NCBI RefSeq assembly: GCF_002893095.1
Contig: NZ_PKQQ01000001.1
Location: 434,001 to 498,000 of the forward strand
Length of the DNA stretch: 64,000 bases
DNA from: Stenotrophomonas sp. VV52
Lineage (GTDB): Bacteria; Pseudomonadota; Gammaproteobacteria; Xanthomonadales; Xanthomonadaceae
Direction of reading: 5' to 3'
In this document: positions 50,251 through 58,122 of the stretch, one piece after another
Numbering within the stretch: the first letter of the stretch is position 1
Layout of the letters: every line of letters begins with the position of its first letter
The notes under the pieces: generated by a model
The model's input: the letters and a program-made list of their open reading frames with translations, nothing else
Database searches by the model: none
What the model was told of the DNA's origin: nothing
Translations under genes and position numbers: made by a program

Positions 50251-51055
50251 ACTCCGCCGTGGACGCGTGGGCCACGAAGTGCGTGGCCAGCGCGTCCACG
50301 AACCGCTGCGGTGACTCCACGTTCATCAGGTGCCCACCGGGCAGCATGCACAGCGTGGCGTGCGGCAGGCCCGCGACCAGCGCATGCACGCCTTCCTGCG
50401 GGGCCAGCCGGTCTTCATCGCCGCCAATCACCAGGGTCGGCATGCGCAGCCGCGACAGCGCAGGGCGACCGTCGAAGGCCAGCATCGCCTGCAGCAGGCG
50501 CAGCCAGTCGTCGCGGTCCTGCTCGTCGTCGGCGCTTTCCGGGTAATCCAGGTACGGGGCGGCCGCCGGGCTGGACAGGAAACGGTCCGAGAACAACCAC
50601 GGCAGCACCAGCTCGAAGATCTGCTTCGGCGTGGCGCCATTGGCGTAGACCGCGCCGATCGCCTTCAGGAACAGCTCGGCCTGGGTGCCGGTGTGCGCGA
50701 AGGTGGCGGCCAGCACCAGGCTGCGCACCCGCTGCGGCGCGGCCAGTGCCAGCGCCTGCGCCACCGTTCCGCCCATCGAGAAGCCCACCACGTGGGCGGC
50801 ATCGATGCCGGCGACGTCCATGATCGCCAGGACATCCTGTGCGAGGTCTTCAATCGAGAAGGGCAGGTTGCCACCGGGCGTTTTTCCGGAGCCGCGCAGG
50901 TCCACCGCGAGCACCCGGAAGCGGTCGGCGAGCGCGTGTTGCTCGGCCACCCAGAACGTGGCGTCGCCGCCCAGTCCATGGATCAGCACCACCGGCGGTG
51001 CATCGGCGGGGGAAGCGGTTTCGGTCCAATGGGCAGGACCGCGTGACGTCGTCAT
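50228..51055 (-). CDS. Alpha/beta hydrolase (3-oxoadipate enol-lactonase-like)
   Basis: The 275-residue hydrolase has the oxyanion motif VVLIHGLGGDATFWVAEQHA, the nucleophile elbow VVGFSMGGTVAQAL, the acid in LVIGGDEDRLAPQEG and the His in MLPGGHLMNVESPQRF. It is close to PcaD and BphD-type hydrolases, but no aromatic pathway genes adjoin. The start could be ATG 51055 or a GTG at 51073. It lies 67 bp after the FAD monooxygenase gene and is probably co-transcribed with it. Confidence 0.8.
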   Translation of the reverse strand: MTTSRGPAHWTETASPADAPPVVLIHGLGGDATFWVAEQHALADRFRVLAVDLRGSGKTPGGNLPFSIEDLAQDVLAIMDVAGIDAAHVVGFSMGGTVAQALALAAPQRVRSLVLAATFAHTGTQAELFLKAIGAVYANGATPKQIFELVLPWLFSDRFLSSPAAAPYLDYPESADDEQDRDDWLRLLQAMLAFDGRPALSRLRMPTLVIGGDEDRLAPQEGVHALVAGLPHATLCMLPGGHLMNVESPQRFVDALATHFVAHASTAEFRPAMPA

Positions 51056-51122
51056 CAGGGGCATGGGAAACACCAGCAGGGCAGGCAGGGGCGGGAGGAT
51101 AGCGGTTGGCGCAGGCGGACGC

Positions 51123-52253
51123 TCATGCGGCGCGCAGGTCGGGCAGCTCGATGCCGTTGGCAGCGGCCGCCATCTGCGCGTCCGGTACCGGGCCCTGGCG
51201 GGTCATGTCTACCAGCGCCTGGTTGAGGTCGACGAAGCCGCGCATGCGCGCTTCGTAGCGGGCGAACGCGGCTTCCGGCGTGGTCGGTGTGTTGGCCAGT
51301 TCGCGGGCCAGCACGAACGCGCCGACCAGCGCCAGGCTGGTGCCCTGGCCGGAGAACGGCGACGCGCAATGCGCCGCGTCACCGACCAGCGCGACCCGCC
51401 CGTTCGACCAGCGCGGCAGTTTCACCTGCACCAGTTCGCCGAAGTAGAAGGCGTCGGTGCTGTCCACCGCGTCCACCAGCGGTTGCCAGTGCCCACCCAG
51501 CCCGCGCAGTTGTGCGCGGGTGAGCGCCTTCTGGGCGGCCACGTCGTGGCGCAGCGCGCTGTCCACCTCGGCACCGAACCCGGCGCCCACCCGCAGCTCG
51601 CGGCCGCTGGCATCGGGATAGACCACCACGCCCAGTTCGGCGTCGCGGTACATGCCTTCGCGGCCGTCCAGCGCCAGCAGGTTGGGCGCGCTGTAGAACG
51701 CCAGCGCGCCGCCGAGTGGCCGCAGGCAGTCGTCGCCCGGCTGTACGGCATGACGGCGCACCGGCGAGTAAACGCCGTCCGCGCCGATCACCACGTCGTA
51801 GGTGCGCGAGAGCTGGCGCGCGAAACTCACGGTCACGCCATTCGCGCCGGGCGTCAGCGCGGTGATGTGCTCGTCGAAGCAGATGTCTGCGCTGGCACCG
51901 ACGGCGTCGGCCAGCACCCGGCACAGGATGTCGCGGAAGAGTTCGATATCGGCGCTGTCGAGCTTGCCACCGCTGAAGGTGCGGCTGTCATCCACGCTGA
52001 CCGGTTCGCCCTGGCGGTCCAGCATGCTCAGGCCGCGCAGGCGGGTACGCTGCGCCTGCAACGTGTCGTGCAGGCCCATGGCCTTGACCACCTCCAGCGC
52101 CACGCCGCGGATATCCACCGCTTGGCCGCCATCGCGCAGCAGTGGTGCCTTTTCCACCACGGTGACAGGGAAGCCGTAGTGGCGCAGCCACCAGGCGGTG
52201 GCAAGGCCGGCGACACCGGCGCCGGAAACGAGAACGGTAGGAAGCGGGGGCAT
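51123..52253 (-). CDS. FAD-dependent aromatic-type monooxygenase (PHBH/TetX superfamily)
   Basis: The 376-residue flavoprotein has VSGAGVAGLATAWWLRHYGF for FAD binding, IGADGVYSPVRRHAV for the DG motif, and RVALVGDAAHCASPFSGQGT for the flavin ribityl site. Family members hydroxylate aromatic or polyketide substrates; TetX-like enzymes are relatives, but the substrate here is unknown. A CRP/FNR-type box lies about 63 bp before the start. A hydrolase follows. Confidence 0.85.
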   Translation of the reverse strand: MPPLPTVLVSGAGVAGLATAWWLRHYGFPVTVVEKAPLLRDGGQAVDIRGVALEVVKAMGLHDTLQAQRTRLRGLSMLDRQGEPVSVDDSRTFSGGKLDSADIELFRDILCRVLADAVGASADICFDEHITALTPGANGVTVSFARQLSRTYDVVIGADGVYSPVRRHAVQPGDDCLRPLGGALAFYSAPNLLALDGREGMYRDAELGVVVYPDASGRELRVGAGFGAEVDSALRHDVAAQKALTRAQLRGLGGHWQPLVDAVDSTDAFYFGELVQVKLPRWSNGRVALVGDAAHCASPFSGQGTSLALVGAFVLARELANTPTTPEAAFARYEARMRGFVDLNQALVDMTRQGPVPDAQMAAAANGIELPDLRAA

Positions 52254-52309
52254 GGCAAACGATCCAGGAAGGGAGTGCGCCTATCCTGGGGCGATGCGCG
52301 CGCTGCTTC

Positions 52310-52323
52310 TTGACCTGGGTCAA
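52310..52323. promoter_or_regulatory. CRP/FNR-type box upstream of the FAD monooxygenase gene
   Basis: TTGACCTGGGTCAA is a near-perfect dyad of the TTGAN-N4-NTCAA class used by FNR, ANR and DNR regulators. It is centred about 63 bp upstream of the ATG at 52253. Nearly the same sequence occurs at 53832 and 60665. Confidence 0.55.
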
Positions 52324-52333
52324 GCCGGGGCGA

Positions 52334-53017
52334 TCAATGCGGCGCCGGCAGCCCGAGCAGTTCAGAAACGCCCAGCCAGCCGATCTGCACGCCGATGCAT
52401 AGGATCACGAAGGCCAGCAGGCGCAGCATCACCTGCATGCCGGTGCGGCCGAGCAGGGCCTGCAGCCGGCCGGCGTAGCGCATGCACAGGTAGATAAGCG
52501 CGCACAGCGCCACCAGCGCGCTGGCGGCCGCCACCACATGCACCACTTCCGGGCCCTGTTCGGGCGAGGTGGTGCCCACGGCGGTTGCCACCGCAATCGC
52601 GCCGGGACCTACCGTGAGCGGCAGGGTGAACGGATAGAAGGTCTGCGATTCGACCGTGGCGTCCAGATCCAGGTCCTGGCGTGCCTCGGCCTGGGCTGCG
52701 CCGGTCAGCGAGACCCGCTCCGGTTGCGCGGGCGCATTGAGCAGCCGCCATCCCGTGGCTGCAATCACCAGGCCGCCGGCCAGGCGCAGCACCGGGATCG
52801 AGATCCCGAAGAAGGACAGCACCCAGGCCCCGATGCTGATCGACACCGCCAACATCACCAGGCTGTTGAACGCGACCGCGCGCGCCACCTGGGCACGTTG
52901 ATTCTGCGTGGCATCGGGCAGCAGGCCCAGCACCATCAGCGCCGCGCCGGGTGGGTTGATCACCGGCAGCAGGCTGGTGAAGATCACCAGGAACGCATGG
53001 CTGAATTCATTCCACAT
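52334..53017 (-). CDS. MarC family membrane protein
   Basis: The 227-residue protein has about six membrane helices, with the MarC signature VIFTSLLPVINPPGAALMVL and the later TLPLTVGPGAIAVATAVG. Despite the name, the family is not proven to act in drug resistance. ATG 53017 is chosen because GGAAAG lies five bases before it; an ATG at 53029 is less well placed. Confidence 0.88.
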   Translation of the reverse strand: MWNEFSHAFLVIFTSLLPVINPPGAALMVLGLLPDATQNQRAQVARAVAFNSLVMLAVSISIGAWVLSFFGISIPVLRLAGGLVIAATGWRLLNAPAQPERVSLTGAAQAEARQDLDLDATVESQTFYPFTLPLTVGPGAIAVATAVGTTSPEQGPEVVHVVAAASALVALCALIYLCMRYAGRLQALLGRTGMQVMLRLLAFVILCIGVQIGWLGVSELLGLPAPH

Positions 53018-53062
53018 GATGCTTTCCATAGGGAAGGCCGGGTTCGCCTGCCCACCTTGCCA

Positions 53063-53093
53063 GAAAAAAGCCGCACGCGAAGCGTGCGGCTTT
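53063..53093 (-). terminator. Rho-independent terminator after the secreted unknown gene
   Basis: On the minus strand AGCCGCACGC pairs with GCGTGCGGCT around a three-base loop, followed by TTTTTT. It separates the secreted protein gene from marC. Confidence 0.85.
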
Positions 53094-53116
53094 GGATTCA
53101 AGACGCGAACAGGTTC

Positions 53117-53719
53117 TCAGTAGCCCCACCAGGGCTGGCAGTGCAGGTGGCCATACGGGCCGCGCCAGCAACGACCACCCGGATACGGATGCGGACCGCC
53201 GCCCCAGCCCCACGGGCGCGGGCCATACATCGCCGGGCCGTACCACCAGTCGATGAACACACTGGCATGCTGGCCGGCGTCGGGCAGGGTGCCGCCCAGC
53301 ACGCGGATGTCATAGGTCAGGTTGTTGCCGCTCAGGCGCGGATTGGTCAGCTCGACCACGGCCAAGTCGGTCTTGCCGTTGACCACGGTGGAGACCGTGG
53401 CGTTGGGCGGGTCCTTCTGGAAATCGTCCTTGCCGCTGCCCCAGTAGCTCACGAACTTCGCGGTGGACACGTCACCGGTCATGCGCTCGGGGCGGTCGGT
53501 GAACATCAGGGTCTGCTCGCCCACACCCTTCAGGGTCAGGGTCTTGCCGTCGGACTGGAAACCATTGCCGGTCTGCACGAACAGCCAGTTGGCGGCTGGC
53601 ATCGGCTCCACGTTGCCGGCAGGCGCCGCCGCCTTCGCGCTTGCGGGGGCGGCCTGGGCGCTCAGTGCGCACCAGGGCAGAAGGAGCAGCATCGCCACTC
53701 CGAGGGAAAAACGCTTCAT
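53117..53719 (-). CDS. Secreted hypothetical protein with Trp/Gly/Pro-rich tail
   Basis: The 200-residue protein begins with a signal peptide (MKRFSLGVAMLLLLPWCAL). The middle holds GNGFQSDGKTLTLKGVGEQT and LMFTDRPERMTGDVSTAKFV, a region suggesting a beta fold. It ends in a tail rich in Trp, Gly, Pro and His (from about residue 155). I do not recognise the family. GGAGAC lies five bases before the ATG. A CRP/FNR-type box sits about 119 bp upstream, and the gene is monocistronic with a terminator. Confidence 0.7.
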   Translation of the reverse strand: MKRFSLGVAMLLLLPWCALSAQAAPASAKAAAPAGNVEPMPAANWLFVQTGNGFQSDGKTLTLKGVGEQTLMFTDRPERMTGDVSTAKFVSYWGSGKDDFQKDPPNATVSTVVNGKTDLAVVELTNPRLSGNNLTYDIRVLGGTLPDAGQHASVFIDWWYGPAMYGPRPWGWGGGPHPYPGGRCWRGPYGHLHCQPWWGY

Positions 53720-53831
53720 TGCTGTCTCCGAAAAAGGGGTTGGGGGCGAGGGCAGCAGGGACGGGGGAGAGGGTGCGTCCGCCGCTGCCATCGCTGGGGG
53801 AGGACGTTACGAGCCCACGCGGGGCCGCCAC

Positions 53832-53845
53832 TTGACCCAGGTCAA
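53832..53845. promoter_or_regulatory. CRP/FNR-type box upstream of the secreted unknown gene
   Basis: TTGACCCAGGTCAA, a near-perfect dyad, is centred about 119 bp before the ATG at 53719. It matches the reverse complement of the box at 52310 exactly. Confidence 0.55.
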
Positions 53846-53870
53846 GCGCGGCGAGCACGGCGGTGAAGGT

Positions 53871-55589
53871 TCAGCCAGGGTGCTGCGCACGCAGCTGGCG
53901 CACCACCCGCCGCCAGGCAACGGCGGCGATCAGGAGCAGGATCGCCCCGAACACCAGCAGCGCGGTGCGCCCACTGTCGTTGAACGCGATCAGTGCCAGC
54001 GTCAGCACGCCGGTCACGGTGAGGGAGATCGCAACGGTGCGCGCCGGTGCGTGATCGTTCGCGTCGACGGTCGTCATCAGCGTCGGCGCGTAGGCGTCGA
54101 TGCGCGCGCGCACGCGCTGCCATTGCGGTGCAGGACCTTTCGCGACGACGTGCGATATCGAGAGGATCAACACCGGCAACACCGCGCCAACCAGCACGTC
54201 GGTGAGTCGTGGGTTGGCGTGTATCCAGCGCGCGGGCGCGCTGTCGGCGAACCACCCCAGGTCCATGCCCAGCCGCACCAGTACGCCGATGGTGAAGCTG
54301 ATCCCGGCGGTAGCGAACACCGTGCGCGTTCCGATCCGGCCACTGAGCAGGCCCCAGATCGTCGGCGCCATCAACGGCCCGAGCAGCATGCCGGTCAGGG
54401 TCAGTACGATGGTCTCTGCACCGCCCATGCGCGGCACGCACCAGGCCACCGCGATCAACGCCGCGCCGATCAGCAGGGCGAACAGGCGCCCGGCAGCCAC
54501 CAGGCGGCGCTCGCTCGCATCCGGGCGCAGGCGCCGGTAGAACTGTTCGGTGAGCACGCCGGCGAACACATTGATCTGTCCGCTGATCGCACTCGCCGTG
54601 GCCGAGAACATCGCCGCCATCATCAGGCCCAGCATGCCCGCCGGCAGCACCAGCTGGCTGGCCAGGATGTAGGCCTGTTCGGGATCCGCAGCCGGTTGCA
54701 GAAGGCGGTACAGGATGGGCGGGGTCAGCCACAGGGTGGGGCTGATCAGGTACAGCGCGCCGAACAACCACGCGCTCCAGCGCGCGTCGCGCTCGGTCGG
54801 CACGCAGATGTAGCGCTGTGCGAACGCCCACTCCGCGCCGACCAGGAAGAAATGCACCGCCACCCAGCCGGCCATGAACCACAGCGTGTACTGGCTGGAG
54901 AACGGCTGGAAGAAGGTCTCCGGTACCGGTGCCAGCGGCGCGCCGCTGTGCAGCTGCCACCACAGCAGCGGAATCACGAACAGCACCGCCAGTTGCAGCA
55001 CGATGAACTGCAGCACGTCGGTCATCAGCACCGCCCACAGCCCGCCGGTGACCGTGTAGGCCACCACTACCGCGCCGAACACGCCGATCGCCACCGCCAG
55101 TGAAAGATGCCCGGTGGCGTCGTCGCGCAGCAGGTGGCCCGGTTCCAGCGGCACCAGCGCCACCAGCATCACCGACAACGCATACAGCGCCACCCCGGTG
55201 GATACGATGCGCATGCCCATCATCGCCCAGGTGTACAGCTGCACCGCCTGCGGTCCGAACCGCAGCTGCACGAATTCGGCTGGGGTGGTCACGCCCGTTC
55301 GCCGCCAGCGCCCGGCGACGAGGCTTCCCACCAGCAGCCCGGCAATGCCGATGCAGGTGTTGATCGCAATGGCGACCACGCCTTCGCGATAGGCCAACCC
55401 GCCCCAGACCACGAAGGTGCCGGCCGACTTGAGGGTCATGAACCCGCTCAGCCCGGACACCCACCACGGCGAACGGCCGTCGGCAGCGAACATGTCGCGC
55501 GAGCGCCGGTTGCGCCCGGCGTAGCGCAGGCCGATCAGCAGCGTGCCGATCAGGTAGGCAGCCAGCACCACGAAATCGATCGGTGCCAT
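53871..55589 (-). CDS. Sodium:solute symporter (SSS family)
   Basis: The 572-residue transporter has about 13-14 membrane helices. It begins MAPIDFVVLAAYLIGTLLIG and has YAGRNRRSRDMFAADGRSPW followed by WVSGLSGFMTLKSAGTFVVW, near the Na site of SGLT-type carriers. GGLWAVLMTDVLQFIVLQLA is also typical. The substrate is probably a sugar or sugar acid, judged from the neighbours. The ATG lies two bases after the TonB receptor stop, so outer- and inner-membrane uptake are encoded together. Confidence 0.9.
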   Translation of the reverse strand: MAPIDFVVLAAYLIGTLLIGLRYAGRNRRSRDMFAADGRSPWWVSGLSGFMTLKSAGTFVVWGGLAYREGVVAIAINTCIGIAGLLVGSLVAGRWRRTGVTTPAEFVQLRFGPQAVQLYTWAMMGMRIVSTGVALYALSVMLVALVPLEPGHLLRDDATGHLSLAVAIGVFGAVVVAYTVTGGLWAVLMTDVLQFIVLQLAVLFVIPLLWWQLHSGAPLAPVPETFFQPFSSQYTLWFMAGWVAVHFFLVGAEWAFAQRYICVPTERDARWSAWLFGALYLISPTLWLTPPILYRLLQPAADPEQAYILASQLVLPAGMLGLMMAAMFSATASAISGQINVFAGVLTEQFYRRLRPDASERRLVAAGRLFALLIGAALIAVAWCVPRMGGAETIVLTLTGMLLGPLMAPTIWGLLSGRIGTRTVFATAGISFTIGVLVRLGMDLGWFADSAPARWIHANPRLTDVLVGAVLPVLILSISHVVAKGPAPQWQRVRARIDAYAPTLMTTVDANDHAPARTVAISLTVTGVLTLALIAFNDSGRTALLVFGAILLLIAAVAWRRVVRQLRAQHPG

Positions 55590-55591
55590 CG

Positions 55592-57910
55592 TCAGAAGTT
55601 CATGCGCAGGCTGAGGCCGGCACGCCGGCGGAAATCTCCCGGCAGTTGCTGCGCATATGCGTTGGCGCCACCGGCGGTGCTCACCGGCATGATGTTGGCG
55701 GCATAGCGGGTGTCGGCCAGGTTGTGCACGTACACACCCAGTTCGACCTTGCCATCAGCAAAAATCAGGCCCGCCGACAGGTCGGCGATGCCGTACGCGC
55801 GCTGGGTCATCCGTGGGTTCTGGCTGATGTCGAACACCACCGCGTCCTCCCAGCGGTAGTCGGCCTGGACATACACATCCATCGTCGCGGTCAGCGGCGC
55901 GTCGTAGCGCGCGCCCAGCACACTGCGCCAGCGCGGCGCGTTCATGAACGGCTTGCCGTCCAGGTTCTGGACGAACGCACCGCCGTTGCCGGTCGGCAGG
56001 CAGCCCTGCGCGGCGGTCTGGCCGGTGTAGCAGGGGCCATTCGGCACGCCGTCGAAGCGCGCATCCAGCCAGGTCACCCCGCCACTGAGGCTGAAGTACG
56101 CATGCGGGCGCGCGATGAATTCCAGCTCCACCCCGTCGATGGCCACGCCGCCGGCGCTTGTCAGCAGGAACAGTCCTTGCGCGGCGCTGTAGGTCTGCGC
56201 CTGGTAGTCGTTGATGCGGGTGCGAAAGCCGGTGAGGTTCAGCATCAGTGCGTTGTCGAACAAGGTGCTTTTCAGTCCGGCCTCGAACAATTCGGAGGTC
56301 TCGGCAGGCGCGGGCAGCTGCGCGAACTGGGCCGCGGTCAGCCCCAGCGTGGCGGCCAGGCCTTCGCCTTTGTAGCCGGTGCCCCAGCCCAGGTACCCGG
56401 TGACGACCGGGGTGAACGCATAGCTGGCGCTGAGCCGGCCGATGCTGGCGCTGTCGCGGTAGCGGCCGCTGACCGGCCCGAACGCCGGCAGCGTGGCGGG
56501 TTGGTCGGCACCGTTGAAGCGCGCGTCCTGCGGCCGCACGAAGCGCAGCTGCTGTCGCTCGGTGAGCAGGCGCAGGCCGGCGGTCAGGGTCAGGCGTTCG
56601 CGCGGTCGCCAGTTGGCTTGGCCGAACAGCGCGGCATTGCGGCTGTCCACGTCCGAATGCCCGGCCAGCACTGCCTGGTCGCCGGGCACGCGCGGCACCA
56701 CGCGGCCATCGGCCGCGATGTCGGTGGTCGCGCCGATGTTGAGCCCGCGCCGGTCCAGCGAATTGTGGACCGCACCGTCGAAGTAGTACGCGCCCAGCAG
56801 ATAGTCGAACGCGGTGTCGGTGGGCGAGGCCAGCCGCAGTTCCTGGGTGAAGGTGCGGCTGGATTCGATGTTGAAGTTGCGCGTGACCAGCTGCGCCGGG
56901 GTGTCGTCCAGGTCCACGTCGCTGTCGTTGTCGAAGCGGCGCCAGCCGGTGATGCTGGTCAAGGTGTACCGGCCCAGCGCGATCCGCGCGGTCAGTGCCG
57001 CGCCGGCATTCTTCTGGCGCACGAACGGCACCACGTCATTGTTGACCTGCTCGTTGTCGCGCCCGACGGCAGTGCCGGTCGGCAATGCGCGCGGATCTGT
57101 CGTGGCCTGGGTCAGCGGCAGCGCGCAGCAATCGGCGTCCAACCGGCTCACGTCCGCGCTCAGGGTCACGTCCGAGCGCCGGTCGGCCGACCGCCACTGC
57201 AGCTTGCCACGCACGCCATACGCGCGCTGGTCGTTGAACGTGCGCCCATCGCGCAGGTTCTCGACATCGCCATCGCGGCTGCGTTCGAACGCCGCCAGCC
57301 GGTACGCCAGCTGGTCGCCGAGCGGTCCGGACACGGCCGCCTCCAGGCGTTGCTCGTTGTCCTGGGCGAGCAGGGCAGACAGGGCGCCGCTGCGGCGTTC
57401 GAAATCCGGCGCGCGGGTGATCACCTGGATCACACCCGCCGACGCGTTCTTGCCGAACAAGGTGCCCTGCGGACCTCGCAGCACCTCCACCCGTTCGACA
57501 TCCAGCAGGTCGCTGAAGGCCGCACCGGGGCGCTGCAGCACAACGCCGTCCACCACGGTGGCAATGCTCGGCTCCACTCCGGTGGAGAACACGTCGGTGC
57601 CCACGCCGCGGATGCGGATGGCGTTGTTGCGCAGCTCGTTGCCCGCCGAGAACGTCACGCTCGGCACCAGCGCCTGCAGGCGGCTGATATCGATCGCCTG
57701 GCGACGCTGCAGGGTCTGCCCGTCCACCACCGACACCGCCAGCGCGATGCGCTGCACGTTCTCCTCGCGGTGCTGGGCGGTCACCGTGATCCGGTCCAGG
57801 GCCGTCACCGAGGGCGTGGCGCGGGTGGTGGGGTCTTCCCGCGCGAATACCGCCGCTGCCGGCTGCGCCAGCACCGTGAAGAGGGCCATCTCCAGCGACC
57901 GCCATGGCAT
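55592..57910 (-). CDS. TonB-dependent outer-membrane receptor
   Basis: The roughly 772-residue receptor has a short signal region, a plug (ITVTAQHREENVQRIALAVS, then IRIRGVGTDVFSTGVEPSIA and VEVLRGPQGTLFGKNASAGV) and a 22-strand barrel ending RRAGLSLRMNF. The TonB box is not obvious. ATG 57910 has GGAG seven bases upstream; ATG 57922 would add four residues. It imports the cluster's substrate into the periplasm for the sodium symporter. Divergent to the IclR-lactonase gene. Confidence 0.92.
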   Translation of the reverse strand: MPWRSLEMALFTVLAQPAAAVFAREDPTTRATPSVTALDRITVTAQHREENVQRIALAVSVVDGQTLQRRQAIDISRLQALVPSVTFSAGNELRNNAIRIRGVGTDVFSTGVEPSIATVVDGVVLQRPGAAFSDLLDVERVEVLRGPQGTLFGKNASAGVIQVITRAPDFERRSGALSALLAQDNEQRLEAAVSGPLGDQLAYRLAAFERSRDGDVENLRDGRTFNDQRAYGVRGKLQWRSADRRSDVTLSADVSRLDADCCALPLTQATTDPRALPTGTAVGRDNEQVNNDVVPFVRQKNAGAALTARIALGRYTLTSITGWRRFDNDSDVDLDDTPAQLVTRNFNIESSRTFTQELRLASPTDTAFDYLLGAYYFDGAVHNSLDRRGLNIGATTDIAADGRVVPRVPGDQAVLAGHSDVDSRNAALFGQANWRPRERLTLTAGLRLLTERQQLRFVRPQDARFNGADQPATLPAFGPVSGRYRDSASIGRLSASYAFTPVVTGYLGWGTGYKGEGLAATLGLTAAQFAQLPAPAETSELFEAGLKSTLFDNALMLNLTGFRTRINDYQAQTYSAAQGLFLLTSAGGVAIDGVELEFIARPHAYFSLSGGVTWLDARFDGVPNGPCYTGQTAAQGCLPTGNGGAFVQNLDGKPFMNAPRWRSVLGARYDAPLTATMDVYVQADYRWEDAVVFDISQNPRMTQRAYGIADLSAGLIFADGKVELGVYVHNLADTRYAANIMPVSTAGGANAYAQQLPGDFRRRAGLSLRMNF

Positions 57911-58064
57911 GCGCCACTCCATGAACGATGGTTCGGATTCATTCTGTAACGTGACCTGCGTCGCTGCACAGGCGTGTTCAGCTGAAAAGTGACCAGTAAA
58001 ACTACTGCCTGTTCAGCCTCATCTACGGTGCCGCAACGGTTTGCAGCGGTGCGCGCCAACTTGC

Positions 58065-58077
58065 GGAACGCCGTTCT
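58065..58077. promoter_or_regulatory. Candidate IclR-type operator in the divergent sugar-cluster promoter
   Basis: GGAACGCCGTTCT (dyad GAACG-C-CGTTC) lies 46 bp before the IclR-fusion ATG, in the 200-bp divergent gap with the TonB receptor gene. Small palindromes of this look are common for IclR regulators. The rest of the gap shows no gene. Confidence 0.4.
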
Positions 58078-58122
58078 AAAAATTAGGATCGGCAACGTCG
58101 GCCCCAGCCCCGGACAGCGATC

